NCBI GenBank assembly: GCA_022842685.1
Contig: JALHPC010000007.1
Span: forward strand, 25,457 to 89,456
Direction of reading: 5' to 3'
DNA from: Candidatus Kapaibacterium sp.
GTDB taxonomy: Bacteria; Bacteroidota; Ignavibacteria; Kapaibacteriales; Kapaibacteriaceae
DNA: 64,000 nt
The translations under genes were made by a program, and so were the position numbers. The notes under the pieces are model-generated. The model did no database searches, had not been told where the DNA came from, and saw only the letters and a program-made list of their open reading frames with translations. This document shows positions 8,314 to 18,164 of the stretch, piece after piece. Each line of letters starts with the position of its first letter. Position 1 is the first letter of the stretch.

Positions 8314-9453
8314 TCTAAGCGCAGAGCGCAACGCATCGATGTCCGATTGCGTCGTATGTGCATGCGCGCTTACGCGCACGATTGGTGCGCCCTTCCATCG
8401 ATGGATCACCACTTCAACGGCGTAGTGATCATACAGGCGTTTCTTCAAGGCCACCACGTCTACGTCGGCATGTAACACGGCTGCGTCCATTTGCAGCGTT
8501 CGTTCGGCCGCTTGCGTTAATACGGGAACGCCCAAGCCGTCGTCGACCATGGCATCCACGGCCATTCGCACCAAGTGCTGGCCATGCAGCTGTACCATGG
8601 GCCAGTTATTACGTGCCATCCAGGCAATGGCATCCGGTACGGTAAGAAACGCCGAAGGGTCGCGCGTGCCAAGGTATTCGTGCTCGTCAACAAAGGCACT
8701 GGCGCGCAGGCCGGTTCCATCCATCCCCCAACTGGTTACCAGTGGAGGCACGCGCTCTTGCACTTGTGGGTTTACGAACAAAAACGCACTGCCCTTGGGC
8801 GTACACATCCACTTGTGGCAGTTTCCGGTGTAAATGTCGGCACCAAGGGTTGCAAGGTCCAACGCTATGTGTCCTGGTGCGTGCGAGCCGTCGATAATGC
8901 TGATAATGCCGCGCCGACGCGCCTCGGCAACAACCTCTTCGACGGGCATTTGAGCGCCTGTGGGCGACGTAATGTGGCTAAGAAACACGGCCCGCGTTTG
9001 CGGTGTAAAGGCGTCAATGATGCGCTGGGCAACATCGGCCCGACTGGGAATCGGGATGGGTAGGTCGACGGTAACGACGGATGCGCCCGTTGGCCCTACG
9101 TGATTACGAAGGGCTCGAATGCAAGCCCCATATTCGTGATCGGTTGTCACGATCTGGCTCGAAGCGTCCACCATACGCGCAAGCGCATGAAAGGCCACGT
9201 TGCAGCCGAACGTAGAGTTTTCGACGTAGATTACATCGTTAACGCCGCAGCCCAGATACTGCGCCAGGTGCGTCCGCGCCTCAGCCATGAGCGAGGGCAG
9301 TTCAAGGTGGAACTGCACTGGCTGTTGTTCCAATCGCAGGCGCCATTCGTGTTGGGTTCGAAGAAGCGCATACGGCGTGGCACCAAACGAGCCATGATTC
9401 AGGAAGTGGATGTTTGGCAGCAGGGGCCAATCGGAGCGTTGGAGAGAGAGCAT
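8299..9453 (-). CDS. PLP-dependent aminotransferase class V (isopenicillin-N-epimerase-like)
   Basis: Fold-type I PLP enzyme of the class V group. The start (HFLNHGSFGATPYAL) is typical of the epimerase/cysteine-desulfurase-like branch. IIDGSHAPGHIALDL gives the PLP-contacting Asp/His, and GNCHKWMCTPKG carries the Schiff-base lysine (about Lys214). At 384 residues it is complete. Its ATG overlaps the stop of the OmpA-like gene (TGATG). The substrate cannot be read from sequence; members act as epimerases, desulfurases or ergothioneine-pathway lyases. No iron-sulfur-cluster or ergothioneine partner genes lie nearby. Confidence 0.85.
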   Translation of the reverse strand: MLSLQRSDWPLLPNIHFLNHGSFGATPYALLRTQHEWRLRLEQQPVQFHLELPSLMAEARTHLAQYLGCGVNDVIYVENSTFGCNVAFHALARMVDASSQIVTTDHEYGACIRALRNHVGPTGASVVTVDLPIPIPSRADVAQRIIDAFTPQTRAVFLSHITSPTGAQMPVEEVVAEARRRGIISIIDGSHAPGHIALDLATLGADIYTGNCHKWMCTPKGSAFLFVNPQVQERVPPLVTSWGMDGTGLRASAFVDEHEYLGTRDPSAFLTVPDAIAWMARNNWPMVQLHGQHLVRMAVDAMVDDGLGVPVLTQAAERTLQMDAAVLHADVDVVALKKRLYDHYAVEVVIHRWKGAPIVRVSAHAHTTQSDIDALRSALRTELL

Positions 9454-11396
9454 CAGGGCAGTATGCGAAGAGTGGCAGCACGGTGTTGCGCTCGAAGCTG
9501 CGGCGTTGTGCCATCACCTTCGGCATTTCGCACGGGCACAACGTCCACGGCAGTAAGCGGCACGTCGAGTGCTTCGGCGGCCGCCTTGGCCCTCTGCTGG
9601 GCCAGCACGGCGTTGTATGCATCCGAACCAAAGCCGTCGGTGCCTACGCGCAGCTCGAGGCGCTTGCGAGCGGCCACGGCCTCTTGCGCAATGCGGCGCG
9701 CCTGGTCGTTCACGCTCGAAAGCGTGGTTTCGTCGAAATCAAAGTAACCAACCACGGTAGCATCGCCATCGCGCACCGATGCGTTTTGCACGGTAGTGTC
9801 GCGCCGCTGTACTGTGGGTTGCACCGCAAAGCTCAGACTCGATTCGTCGCGTTGTCCTGCAGTGTCGACGATAGAAGCGCGGGCCTCGACCTTCACCATC
9901 GTTCCTGCTGTTAACACTGCCTCTGTAAGGGTCACCGTTTGCGCTTCGGCAAGTGCACCCCGCGAGGCAGCCGGTGCCCCGTTAACGGCAATGATGGTAG
10001 TGGTAGAGCAGGTTACGGCCGGACAATCTGTGGTGGAAACAACGGTGACGTCGGTAGGCGTCGCTGTGGTGCGAATGGTAACGTCATCGAGTGCCACAGT
10101 GCGCCCAACCGCGCCAACATCAATGCGCACATAGCGGTGCTCGGCGTCGATGGCAGGGTACCGCGACGCGGGTGCTTGTCGGCGCACAAATGTCAGCCGC
10201 GATTGATCGACAGGGCCAATGCGATCGGTTGCCCACAGCATTCGCGTTTTGAGGATAGTGGGCGGTTCGGCAGCCGATGCCGATGCCGTAATGGTAACCT
10301 GGGCGTTGGGATTTTCACGCACGAGGGCTGCCACGGCATCAAGCATACGATTGGTTGTTGCCGTACCTGCGTCAGACCCGCCAGAAAATTCGGTGCCCCC
10401 TTCGTCGAAATACACAATAGGGGGAACGTGTGTGCGATTGATGGTTACCTGTTCCGACAAAACGGGTAGCGATACAACGTCGGACGCAACCGGGGCTGTG
10501 CCAACGACGGCAGCTACGCGCACCGATGGTGGCGAAGCACGACGCACTACCTGTGGCGGAGGAGGTGGTGGTGGTGGCGGAGGCGGAGGCGGAGGCGGAG
10601 GCGGTGGCGGAGGCGGTGGTGCCGGGGAAGGCAACGGAATATGGTACAGAAAGCTAACACCGAACCGAATGGTGGAAATACCCCACGAAAGATTGTCGAC
10701 GACGTTGGTTAGGCCATGCGTGTAGGATACTTCGGGTGACACACGAAGCAGACGGTTAACCGGGATTTCGTACCGCAGACCTGCAAAGGCAGCAGCATAG
10801 AGCGAGGCAGCATTCGGCAACGGTCCTTCGGATTCGTTGTACGTGCGAGCCCCCGAGGCAAATGTATAGCCCCGATCTTCGGGAGTAAGCAGGACTTGCT
10901 GCTGATTGTAGGTAGGCGCCAGTTGTACGCCCAGGGCACCACCAACGCGCATGCGCAGATTGTCGATGCCAGGCACGGTAAGTACCACATATGGCTCGAC
11001 GGCAAGCGGTGCAAGGTAGGCAACCAGACGATGCTCTACCTTGCCTTGGACTACTTCGTTGCCACGTATGATATTGCCTACAAACTCGGTGGATGTGAGG
11101 GTAGCCGATAGGACGTGATACGAGAGCGAAGCTCCGAGTCTGAGCGACGTTCCGGCGGGCTGATATTCTATGCCGGCATGGAGCAGGCCACCCATGCCAA
11201 AGCCACTCGTGTACTGCGCACCGGGGTTCGAAACAGAGGGAAGCTGCGAGAAGTCGGCCCGATGGATATTGGCGCTACCAAGAATACCGCCCGTAAGATA
11301 TAGGCGCCCCACGGTGTCGGCCGATGCCAGCGCCAACGTACAACACACCACAAACATGGCAAGCGCTGTTACAACAACGCGTGGTATTGCTATCAT
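9453..11396 (-). CDS. OmpA-like envelope protein with N-terminal beta-barrel and polyproline linker
   Basis: Exported protein of 647 residues from the ATG at 11396 (MIAIPRVVVTALAMFVVCC), chosen because it forms an ATGA overlap with the upstream T9SS gene and begins a signal peptide. An outer-membrane-barrel-like half ends near FLYHIPLPSP and is followed by 22 consecutive prolines. The C-terminal half has two OmpA/MotB-like parts: IVYFDEGGTEF, and DATVVGYFDFDETTLSSVND with RLELRVGTDGFGSDAYN and LAQQRAKAAAEAL, the usual peptidoglycan-binding pattern. It resembles the 56-58 kb gene (FDEGGT motif, barrel then OmpA). It likely links the outer membrane to the cell wall. Confidence 0.8.
   Translation of the reverse strand: MIAIPRVVVTALAMFVVCCTLALASADTVGRLYLTGGILGSANIHRADFSQLPSVSNPGAQYTSGFGMGGLLHAGIEYQPAGTSLRLGASLSYHVLSATLTSTEFVGNIIRGNEVVQGKVEHRLVAYLAPLAVEPYVVLTVPGIDNLRMRVGGALGVQLAPTYNQQQVLLTPEDRGYTFASGARTYNESEGPLPNAASLYAAAFAGLRYEIPVNRLLRVSPEVSYTHGLTNVVDNLSWGISTIRFGVSFLYHIPLPSPAPPPPPPPPPPPPPPPPPPPPPPQVVRRASPPSVRVAAVVGTAPVASDVVSLPVLSEQVTINRTHVPPIVYFDEGGTEFSGGSDAGTATTNRMLDAVAALVRENPNAQVTITASASAAEPPTILKTRMLWATDRIGPVDQSRLTFVRRQAPASRYPAIDAEHRYVRIDVGAVGRTVALDDVTIRTTATPTDVTVVSTTDCPAVTCSTTTIIAVNGAPAASRGALAEAQTVTLTEAVLTAGTMVKVEARASIVDTAGQRDESSLSFAVQPTVQRRDTTVQNASVRDGDATVVGYFDFDETTLSSVNDQARRIAQEAVAARKRLELRVGTDGFGSDAYNAVLAQQRAKAAAEALDVPLTAVDVVPVRNAEGDGTTPQLRAQHRAATLRILP
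10554..10619 (-). repeat. In-frame microsatellite encoding 22 consecutive prolines
   Basis: On the plus strand the tract is TGG/CGG/AGG triplets including a run of CGGAGG units. Read on the coding strand it gives 22 proline codons using CCA, CCG and CCT, so it is not a perfect mononucleotide-type repeat. It joins the barrel domain to the OmpA-like region and could span the periplasm. Copy number could vary by slippage in steps of one or two codons without breaking the frame. Confidence 0.9.
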
Positions 11397-14300
11397 AGAA
11401 CAACAAACGGTACAGAGGTGGCTTGCCCATCGAAGAGGGCCACAACAACGTAGGCACCGGGCGGTAGTGCAGACACGTCGAGGGCGAGCTGGCTTCCGGC
11501 CCACCCCAAATCGACGGATTCTTCGGGCAGCACGCGAACGCCGCGGCTATCGAGGACTCGAACAACTACACGCTGAGACTGAACGTCGCCCTTGAGTGAT
11601 AGGGCAACGTTTACAGTACCGCTGTTTGTTGGGTTAGGATAGACACCCTCGATGCGCACTCCGAGTGGCGGTACAATCCGCCGGTTGGGGTCTAGACCTT
11701 GAATTTGCAACGCTCCGCCAACCACCACGGTGGGCACGCCTGGACCAAAGGGTCGTACCGTCGTATCCTGTGTTAGGGCCGACCAATCCACTTCGGCCAT
11801 GCCTGCCCATCCGCGTAAGCGTACGGCCTCGCCGGAACGGAAGTCGCCGTCGACCACAACGCGCACCTGACGCATGCCGTCAACGATGTCTTGCGAAACA
11901 ATCCGCGCCGTGCCCATTGCCGATGTTGCCGCCGTGGCAAGGAACATCCGCGGATTTACCAGTATGGAAAGCTCCATGGGGCGCTCGCCGGCATACGGTA
12001 CGTCCTCGGTTACGTCGACGGTTATCGGCAGCTCTACCTCCAACCTTGGGTCGGCCGTTACTCGCGGAAGCGTAACCACAGCCGAGCCGCGGTACGTCAA
12101 CAAACGTACCTCGGAATCAACTCCACAAGGTGCATAGCCAAAGCGCACCCTTGCATCATTGGGCACGGCCCCACCTTCATACGTCACCGTCATCACTACA
12201 GAATCGCCTGCCTCGATCCGTACCGGCAATGCCGGCGCTGTTGAAAAAGGGGCACCGGCAGACACGTCGGCACGCACAACGGTGGCGGGCGACGGAGTGG
12301 TGTTGCGAAGTACCACGGTACGCGTGGCAATGCCATCGACAAACGGTAAGGCGGCATGGGAAGATTGGATAACGACGCCAACGCCTCGGCCATAAAGCCG
12401 GAAGGTGCGCTCGCTGCGCGAACCTGCATAGCCAACCAACACAGTGCCTGTGTCGAGGCCCAATTCAGTGGGGAAGAACTCGACGTCAACCTCGAGCGTG
12501 CCGCCAGGCGGTATTACCGTGTCGTTGATAAAACTCGCCATGCGGAAGTTCGCAGAAAGCCCACCCGCTACTACCATACGGTTAATCGTCACGGGCACGT
12601 TGTCGTTGTTCCTGATGGCGCGAATGCGCCTACGCGAACGATCGCCAACGCACACGTCGCCAAAATCTGTGTCGTCGCCGAGCATCGTCAAATTCCGGTC
12701 GATACCGACCATACGAATGGTGATACGAAACTCAATGTCGCACACGCGTACAGCCAAGATGTCTTCCAGCATGCCGGTATCGAGGGCCGTAGCACGCAGC
12801 GACAGTGGCAGGCATTCGCCCGGTAGGATGGTGTCGCCATCGATGGGAGCGCCAAGCGTACACCAGTCGCCCCTTATCAGCGAGGCGCTGGTGATGATGA
12901 TGGGAACGGTGCCTGTATTGCAGATGCCTCGAGGAACGACGGTGTCGACGGTCGAGCCCACAAGTCGTGCGGCTAGGATGACGTCCGACGCGGGACTTTC
13001 GGGAGCACGGATGGTGAAGGGGGCGTCGGACATATCCCATTCGGGAGTGGCAACCGAACGCAGGATAGCGTTGCGCTCTGGGTCGCGGTCCGACGACACA
13101 CTGATATACGTCGACCCGTTTGGAGCGATTGCTAGGCCATTCACCGATTGGAAGTGACCCGATCCGGGCAGGAGGTACATGCGTAGCGCTTCTAGGTCGT
13201 AAGCCCGCATGGCCGTGCCATCGCTCATGCCAAAGAGGATGGTGTTTTCGGATCCTGTGAAGCCGATACCCGTTACTGGCTGTGCGGTTGACTGTGCGAA
13301 GATGTCTATCAGGCGGCCACTAGCAAGGTCGTAGATGTAGGACTGCTGGAACTGTGGCGTGGTAAGCGGCGGATCGGGTTGGGCAGCCAACACGGCAAAG
13401 CGCCTACTGGGGGCAATGCTCATGCGACTGATAATGGGAGCATCGTGACCGGTGTGGTTGGTAGCGAAGCGCGCGATGCGCGTACCGCCGGGCAGCGAGA
13501 AGCGGGCAATGCTGCCATCGACGTAGGTGACGGCCAACTCGTCGCGATCTACCGTGGCGGCAGCCAAAGGTAAGTCGAGTGCGAGCGGCGACCGAAGGGC
13601 AAACGAGGACGCGTCGTACGTGCGAACGTTGCCGGCAAGCTGACTCCACACGTACATAAGGGCGCCAGACGTTTCGACGCCGAAGCCGGCAACTACGAAG
13701 CCAGATTCGAGGTCGAGCGCAGCGGCTGGAGCTGCCGTACCTAGGTCGAAGCGCTGCAAGGCATCGCGGTTGCCACCTTGGCGACGGATGAGTGCTAGGA
13801 TACTTCGCGACGTGCCAACGTACGAGAGCTGTGTGGCAAAGCCACTGCCTTGAATCGTCGAAGTACGAATCGTAGCAAGTGATTCAGTATCAAATTCAAG
13901 AATGGTACCGTTTTGATAGGCCACTGCCAGGTACTTACCCGAAGCATCGAACGCAGCAGCCGAAGCGCCGATGCGTGGGCCTACGACGCTGCGCTGTGGC
14001 GTAGACTGAAAACGCTGCGTGACCCGGATGCGAGCGCCGCTGGTGAGACTAGCAGGAACCGCCCAACTGTAGGTGGTATCGAGTGTGGAGTCGATAAAAT
14101 TCCACGATTTACCGTCGTCGATCGAATAGTCGAGGTAAGAGTTAAAGCCCGGAAGCGAGCCCGTCCAACGAACGTCGACATTCTGGCACGGGGCAAACAC
14201 TTCGCCTCCATTCGGATGGAGAACAAAGAGTTTGGGCAGGCGGCTGTACGTTGTGCGGTTGGCTAACAGAATCACGCTTTGGCGAATGCCACCCGAGTGA

Positions 14301-14989
14301 AACACCGTTAGCGTGTCCACAACGGGCTGTGTATCGGTAGGCGTAAAAACGATATCAACACGGTAATCGATGCCTGGCGTTAGCGTGCTTGGCGGGGCAG
14401 GGCGGGGGTCGACGATAGAGCCCCGCCAAACCACCTTAAACTGCGGATTGCGAACACGGATGGAATCCACGCGTACGGGCAGCTCGCGGTCGTCGACGAT
14501 GGGACCTTTGAACACAACAAGGCGGAACTTCGCTGTATCGGTAGCACCGGCGGCATGTGTGCCAAAGTCGTAGCGAACTGGTACGATTTCGCCTCGGTTG
14601 TTGGCGTCGGTCCAAAACACGCTAGCAGCCGACACGTTGGCCCCAACAACAGTAGCAACGCCCGTGGCACCGCGGTCGAACACCACGATGCGCGACTCTT
14701 GCGGAGACGCCGACACTCCGGTCCAGCGGACCGTAAGTGTGCCGTCGTTGTTGGCAGATACAAGCTTTGGTTGAACTGGGCGGATGCCTTCGATAATCCA
14801 AATCGACGACGCCGAAGGCTGAATCGGTGCCCCTTGGGAAGTTACGCGTATACGCGCGGTAATGTCGGGAAAGGTCGAAGTACGATCGGCCGTGGTTCCG
14901 TCGGGATTGGGGACGGGCGTAACGACAACCTGAGCAAGACTTGCGCTGGTGAAAAAGAGCAATCCCACCAAGAGCAAAACAAGTGGCAT
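11393..14989 (-). CDS. Large exported T9SS cargo with choice-of-anchor-D and propeller-like segments
   Basis: About 1198 residues from the ATG at 14989 (MPLVLLLVGLLFFTSASLAQ, a signal peptide); the longer ORF start at 15040 adds a polar stretch unlikely to be translated. Recognisable parts, in order, are an early ASH/choice-of-anchor-D-like region (VPVRYDFGTHAAGATDTAKF), propeller-like repeats (AAFDASGKYLAVAYQNGTI; NTILFGMSDGTAMRAYDLE), more ASH-like domains (DFGDVCVGDRSRRRIRAI), and a Por sorting domain (VYPNPTNSGTVNV ... PPGAYVVVALFDG). It likely ends up secreted or surface-attached; the function is unknown. The stop overlaps the OmpA-like gene start (ATGA). Confidence 0.8.
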   Translation of the reverse strand: MPLVLLLVGLLFFTSASLAQVVVTPVPNPDGTTADRTSTFPDITARIRVTSQGAPIQPSASSIWIIEGIRPVQPKLVSANNDGTLTVRWTGVSASPQESRIVVFDRGATGVATVVGANVSAASVFWTDANNRGEIVPVRYDFGTHAAGATDTAKFRLVVFKGPIVDDRELPVRVDSIRVRNPQFKVVWRGSIVDPRPAPPSTLTPGIDYRVDIVFTPTDTQPVVDTLTVFHSGGIRQSVILLANRTTYSRLPKLFVLHPNGGEVFAPCQNVDVRWTGSLPGFNSYLDYSIDDGKSWNFIDSTLDTTYSWAVPASLTSGARIRVTQRFQSTPQRSVVGPRIGASAAAFDASGKYLAVAYQNGTILEFDTESLATIRTSTIQGSGFATQLSYVGTSRSILALIRRQGGNRDALQRFDLGTAAPAAALDLESGFVVAGFGVETSGALMYVWSQLAGNVRTYDASSFALRSPLALDLPLAAATVDRDELAVTYVDGSIARFSLPGGTRIARFATNHTGHDAPIISRMSIAPSRRFAVLAAQPDPPLTTPQFQQSYIYDLASGRLIDIFAQSTAQPVTGIGFTGSENTILFGMSDGTAMRAYDLEALRMYLLPGSGHFQSVNGLAIAPNGSTYISVSSDRDPERNAILRSVATPEWDMSDAPFTIRAPESPASDVILAARLVGSTVDTVVPRGICNTGTVPIIITSASLIRGDWCTLGAPIDGDTILPGECLPLSLRATALDTGMLEDILAVRVCDIEFRITIRMVGIDRNLTMLGDDTDFGDVCVGDRSRRRIRAIRNNDNVPVTINRMVVAGGLSANFRMASFINDTVIPPGGTLEVDVEFFPTELGLDTGTVLVGYAGSRSERTFRLYGRGVGVVIQSSHAALPFVDGIATRTVVLRNTTPSPATVVRADVSAGAPFSTAPALPVRIEAGDSVVMTVTYEGGAVPNDARVRFGYAPCGVDSEVRLLTYRGSAVVTLPRVTADPRLEVELPITVDVTEDVPYAGERPMELSILVNPRMFLATAATSAMGTARIVSQDIVDGMRQVRVVVDGDFRSGEAVRLRGWAGMAEVDWSALTQDTTVRPFGPGVPTVVVGGALQIQGLDPNRRIVPPLGVRIEGVYPNPTNSGTVNVALSLKGDVQSQRVVVRVLDSRGVRVLPEESVDLGWAGSQLALDVSALPPGAYVVVALFDGQATSVPFVVL

Positions 14990-15070
14990 AATGGGGCGGG
15001 ACGGATGGTGCAGGTTGTTCACGGGCGGCGTATGACGCAAGCGCGGCAGTTTTCGTTACAGGCGATGCGA

Positions 15071-15841
15071 TTACTCGAAGCGGGCCAAAAACTCTTGCAC
15101 GACGGGATCGGTAGAAGCACGAAGCTCGTCGACGCTGCCTTGGAACTGGACGAGGCCATTGTCGAGCATCACGACGTGGTCGGCAACGTTGTACACCGAG
15201 AACATATCGTGAGTGATAATGACCGACGTTACACTGAGAGTCTTGGCTAGGGTTGCCAGAAGGTCGTCGATTTGCTGACTGGTGATGGGGTCGAGGCCCG
15301 TTGTTGGCTCGTCGTACATGATGTAGGCCGGACGCCCAACCAGGGCGCGAGCTACGCCTACGCGCTTTCGCATGCCACCGGACAGGTCGCTAGGTTTTTT
15401 GTTTCGCAAGATGCGATACTCGCGTTCGAAGGCATCGGTGTCTGCCTCGGGTTGCGGCAACAGCCCAACCGACGCCAGCACGCGGCGTGCCTCGGCTTCG
15501 AGCACGTTGGTGTTGCGTTCGCCATGTTCGACCAGACTAATCACGACGTTTTCGAACACGGTAAGCGAGTCGAAGAGCGCTGCGCCTTGAAAGACGTAGC
15601 CAATCGTCTGACGAAGTGCGAATAGATCCTTGGTTGAAAGTTTGTCGACCTGTCTACCGTCGATGACAACAGTGCCGGCATCGCCGTCTAACAGTCCGAC
15701 GATGTGTTTTAAGAGGACGCTTTTACCGCAGCCAGACTTACCAATGATACATGTGGCTTTGCCGGTAGGAATGGTAAACGTCACACCACGCAGGACGACC
15801 TTCTCGCCGAAGGACTTTTTGAGGTTGGTAATCTCGATCAT
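15071..15841 (-). CDS. MlaF-like ABC transporter ATPase
   Basis: Cytoplasmic ATPase of the MlaF/Ttg2A group that powers lipid transport between membranes. Walker A GKSGCGKS is at 34-41, signature LSGGMRKRVGVARAL at 153-167, Walker B YIMYDEPTTGLDP from 173 and the H-loop IITHDM. The segment FQGAALFDSLTVFENV is typical of MlaF. At 256 residues it is complete. No MlaE permease or MCE-domain protein is encoded beside it, so partners must lie elsewhere. The next gene upstream ends only 5 bases away and is another ABC ATPase, so they are probably cotranscribed. Confidence 0.85.
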   Translation of the reverse strand: MIEITNLKKSFGEKVVLRGVTFTIPTGKATCIIGKSGCGKSVLLKHIVGLLDGDAGTVVIDGRQVDKLSTKDLFALRQTIGYVFQGAALFDSLTVFENVVISLVEHGERNTNVLEAEARRVLASVGLLPQPEADTDAFEREYRILRNKKPSDLSGGMRKRVGVARALVGRPAYIMYDEPTTGLDPITSQQIDDLLATLAKTLSVTSVIITHDMFSVYNVADHVVMLDNGLVQFQGSVDELRASTDPVVQEFLARFE

Positions 15842-15846
15842 CGTTG

Positions 15847-17655
15847 CTAGGCAGCCTGGCCGTCAACACCGTTGCGACCGTCGAAGCGCCGTTTGATAAC
15901 GTCGATCGTTCCCAAGGGAATAGCATCGATAAGATTGCGAGTGTATTCCTGCTCGGGGTTAGCATAGATTGCATTAGCTGGACGCATCTCTACGATATTG
16001 CCTGCATTCATAACGGCAATTCTATCCGAGATAAACTTCACGACGCTCAGGTCGTGCGAGATGAAGATATAGGTCAGGTCGAACTCATCGCGAAGCTGCA
16101 CCAACAGGTTAAGAACCTGAGCTTGCACCGACACGTCGAGGGCGCTTACAGACTCGTCGCAGATGAGCAGCTTGGGCTTCAGCGCTAACGCGCGGGCGAT
16201 GCAAATACGTTGGCGCTGTCCGCCCGAAAACTCGTGAGGGTAGTTGTTGAAATGCCGGGGCAGCAGGTTAACCTTATCGAGCAGGTACTGGACGTGTTCC
16301 TTGCGTTCGGCATCGTTACTGCCGATGCCATGCACGGTAAGCACTTCCATGATAGCGCTGCCAACGCTCAGGCGTGGATTTAGCGATGAATATGGGTCTT
16401 GGAAGATGATCTGCATGTCGCGGCGGAGGCGCTTCAACTCTGCCGATCCTAGGGCAAGCACGTCGTGGCCGTCAAACGCAACCGAGCCGCTCGTGGGCTC
16501 TACAAGCCGCAGGATGGCGCGTCCCGTCGTGGTTTTGCCGCATCCCGACTCGCCCACAAGACCTAGCGTTTCACCTGGGCGGAGTGTAAACGACACACCA
16601 TCGACAGCGCGAACGTAGCCCGAAGTTTTTCCGAAGAGTCCCGACTTTATGGGGAAGTGAACCTTCAGATCTCGCACGTCGAGCAGGGGTTGTTTAGCGT
16701 CGAACGACGTCAAGCGGTCGTCAAGCTCCTGTTGCGAGAAGCTTAGTTCGTGTACACGATGTTCAACGGTTTCATTGCGGATTTCGACGATCGTGCCATC
16801 GGCGGCTTCGTCCATAAAGTCGCGCACGGTAGGCAGGATGCGAAGTTTGGTATCCAGCCGTGGGCGGCACGCCAAGAGACCCTTCGTGTAGGGGTGTTGC
16901 GGGTCTTCGAAGATCTGGAGCACGGGTCCTTGTTCTACGATGCGCCCCTTATACATCACGATAACGTCGTCGGCGATTTCTGCTATAACGCCAAGGTCGT
17001 GCGTGATAAACATCATGCTCATCTGATGTTGTTGCTGCAGCGAGCGCATCAGGTCGAGGATGGTTGCCTGCACGGTCACGTCGAGGGCCGTGGTTGGCTC
17101 GTCGGCAATCAGCAGGGCAGGGTTGCACGACATTGCCATGGCAATCATGACGCGTTGCTTTTGGCCGCCAGACAATTGGTGTGGGTAGCTGCGCATCATC
17201 GCCTCGGGGCGCGGCAGCTGCACTTCCTTGAAGAGTTCGAGCGTTCGGGCTTCGGCTTCGGCTTTCGACACATTACGGTGCAGTCGAATTGCTTCCACAA
17301 TTTGGTCGCCACACGTAAACACTGGGTTGAGCGACGTCATGGGCTCCTGGAAGATCATGGCAATGCGATTGCCGCGATAGCTACGCATAGCGTCTTCGGG
17401 AAGCGAAAGCAGGTCTACCGATGTGCCATCGGCTTCGGTAAACAGCGCCTTGCCTCCGGTAATGCGACCAGGCGGGTTGGGGATCAGGCGCATCACGCTA
17501 AGACTGGTAACGCTCTTGCCGGAACCCGATTCACCAACGATGCCGAGTGTGCGGCCACGCCCAACGGAAAAGCTCACATCGTTCACAGCTTTTACGTTGT
17601 AAATGTCGGAGCGGAACTCCGTCACCAAATTCTGAACATCTAGCAATGGACTCAT
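15847..17655 (-). CDS. Dual-ATPase ABC protein, peptide/nickel-type (DppD-DppF-like fusion)
   Basis: Two complete nucleotide-binding domains in one chain, as in GsiA/YejF importers of oligopeptides or glutathione. The first has GESGSGKS (about 44-51), [15 protein letters not shown] and [15 protein letters not shown]. The second, after about residue 320, has [24 protein letters not shown] and [15 protein letters not shown]. Each domain ends with the family C-terminal extension ([26 protein letters not shown]). The ATG at 17655 is preferred over a TTG nine bases upstream. No permease or binding-protein genes are adjacent. Its 5' end lies only 18 bases from the hairpin array, so its promoter must lie in or beyond the array. 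Confidence 0.88.
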   Translation of the reverse strand: MSPLLDVQNLVTEFRSDIYNVKAVNDVSFSVGRGRTLGIVGESGSGKSVTSLSVMRLIPNPPGRITGGKALFTEADGTSVDLLSLPEDAMRSYRGNRIAMIFQEPMTSLNPVFTCGDQIVEAIRLHRNVSKAEAEARTLELFKEVQLPRPEAMMRSYPHQLSGGQKQRVMIAMAMSCNPALLIADEPTTALDVTVQATILDLMRSLQQQHQMSMMFITHDLGVIAEIADDVIVMYKGRIVEQGPVLQIFEDPQHPYTKGLLACRPRLDTKLRILPTVRDFMDEAADGTIVEIRNETVEHRVHELSFSQQELDDRLTSFDAKQPLLDVRDLKVHFPIKSGLFGKTSGYVRAVDGVSFTLRPGETLGLVGESGCGKTTTGRAILRLVEPTSGSVAFDGHDVLALGSAELKRLRRDMQIIFQDPYSSLNPRLSVGSAIMEVLTVHGIGSNDAERKEHVQYLLDKVNLLPRHFNNYPHEFSGGQRQRICIARALALKPKLLICDESVSALDVSVQAQVLNLLVQLRDEFDLTYIFISHDLSVVKFISDRIAVMNAGNIVEMRPANAIYANPEQEYTRNLIDAIPLGTIDVIKRRFDGRNGVDGQAA

Positions 17656-17672
17656 AAGGCGCAAGTTACGAC

Positions 17673-18164
17673 GTGCTCTGCACAGTTACAGGCCTGCGGC
17701 CTAGATACGTGCTGCGCACAGCTACGTGCTGCGCACAGGTACAGGCCTGCGGCCTAGATACATGCTGCGCATAGCGACGTGCTGCGCACAGTTACAGGCC
17801 TGCGGCCTAGATACATGCTGCGCATAGCGACGTGCTTCGCACAGCTACGTTGGCTTCGCCAACAGCGACGCGGCTTCGCCGCAGCGACGTGCTGCGCACA
17901 GGTACAGGCCTGCGGCCTAGATACGTGCTTCGCACAGGTACAGGCCTGCGGCCTAGATACATGCTGCGCATAGCGACGTGCTTCGCACAGGTACAGGCCT
18001 GCGGCCTAGATACGTGCTTCGCACAGCGACGTGCTTCGCACAGGTACAGGCCTGCGGCCTAGATACGTGCTTCGCACAGTTACAGGCCTGCGGCCTAGAT
18101 ACATGCTGCGCATAGCGACGTGCTGCGCACAGCGACGCGGCTTCGCCGCAGCGACTGCTTTGCA
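17673..18164. repeat. Array of about 28 mini-hairpins joined by AGNNAC linkers
   Basis: A strictly ordered array with no credible gene. Short perfect palindromes alternate with 6-base linkers of form AGNNAC. Hairpin words are GTGCTGCGCAC, GTGCTTCGCAC, ATGCTGCGCAT, AGGCCTGCGGCCT, GCGGCTTCGCCGC and GTTGGCTTCGCCAAC. AGGCCTGCGGCCT is always followed by AGATAC, and ATGCTGCGCAT always by AGCGAC. Every loop is TGC or TTC on this strand, so GCA or GAA closed by C-G on the other, the GNA-triloop class known for unusually stable DNA mini-hairpins. The first unit (GTGCTCTGCAC) and last (TGCTTTGCA) are degenerate. The array fills the gap between a minus-strand ABC gene and a plus-strand exported-protein gene. 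Confidence 0.95.

Noticed and set aside
10219-10725. Glycine-rich plus-strand ORF
   Set aside because: The glycine run is the antisense reading of the polyproline tract in the OmpA-like gene.
17673-18164. CRISPR array
   Set aside because: Repeats are 11-15-base palindromes with six-base near-constant linkers; there are no unique 30-base spacers and no cas genes.
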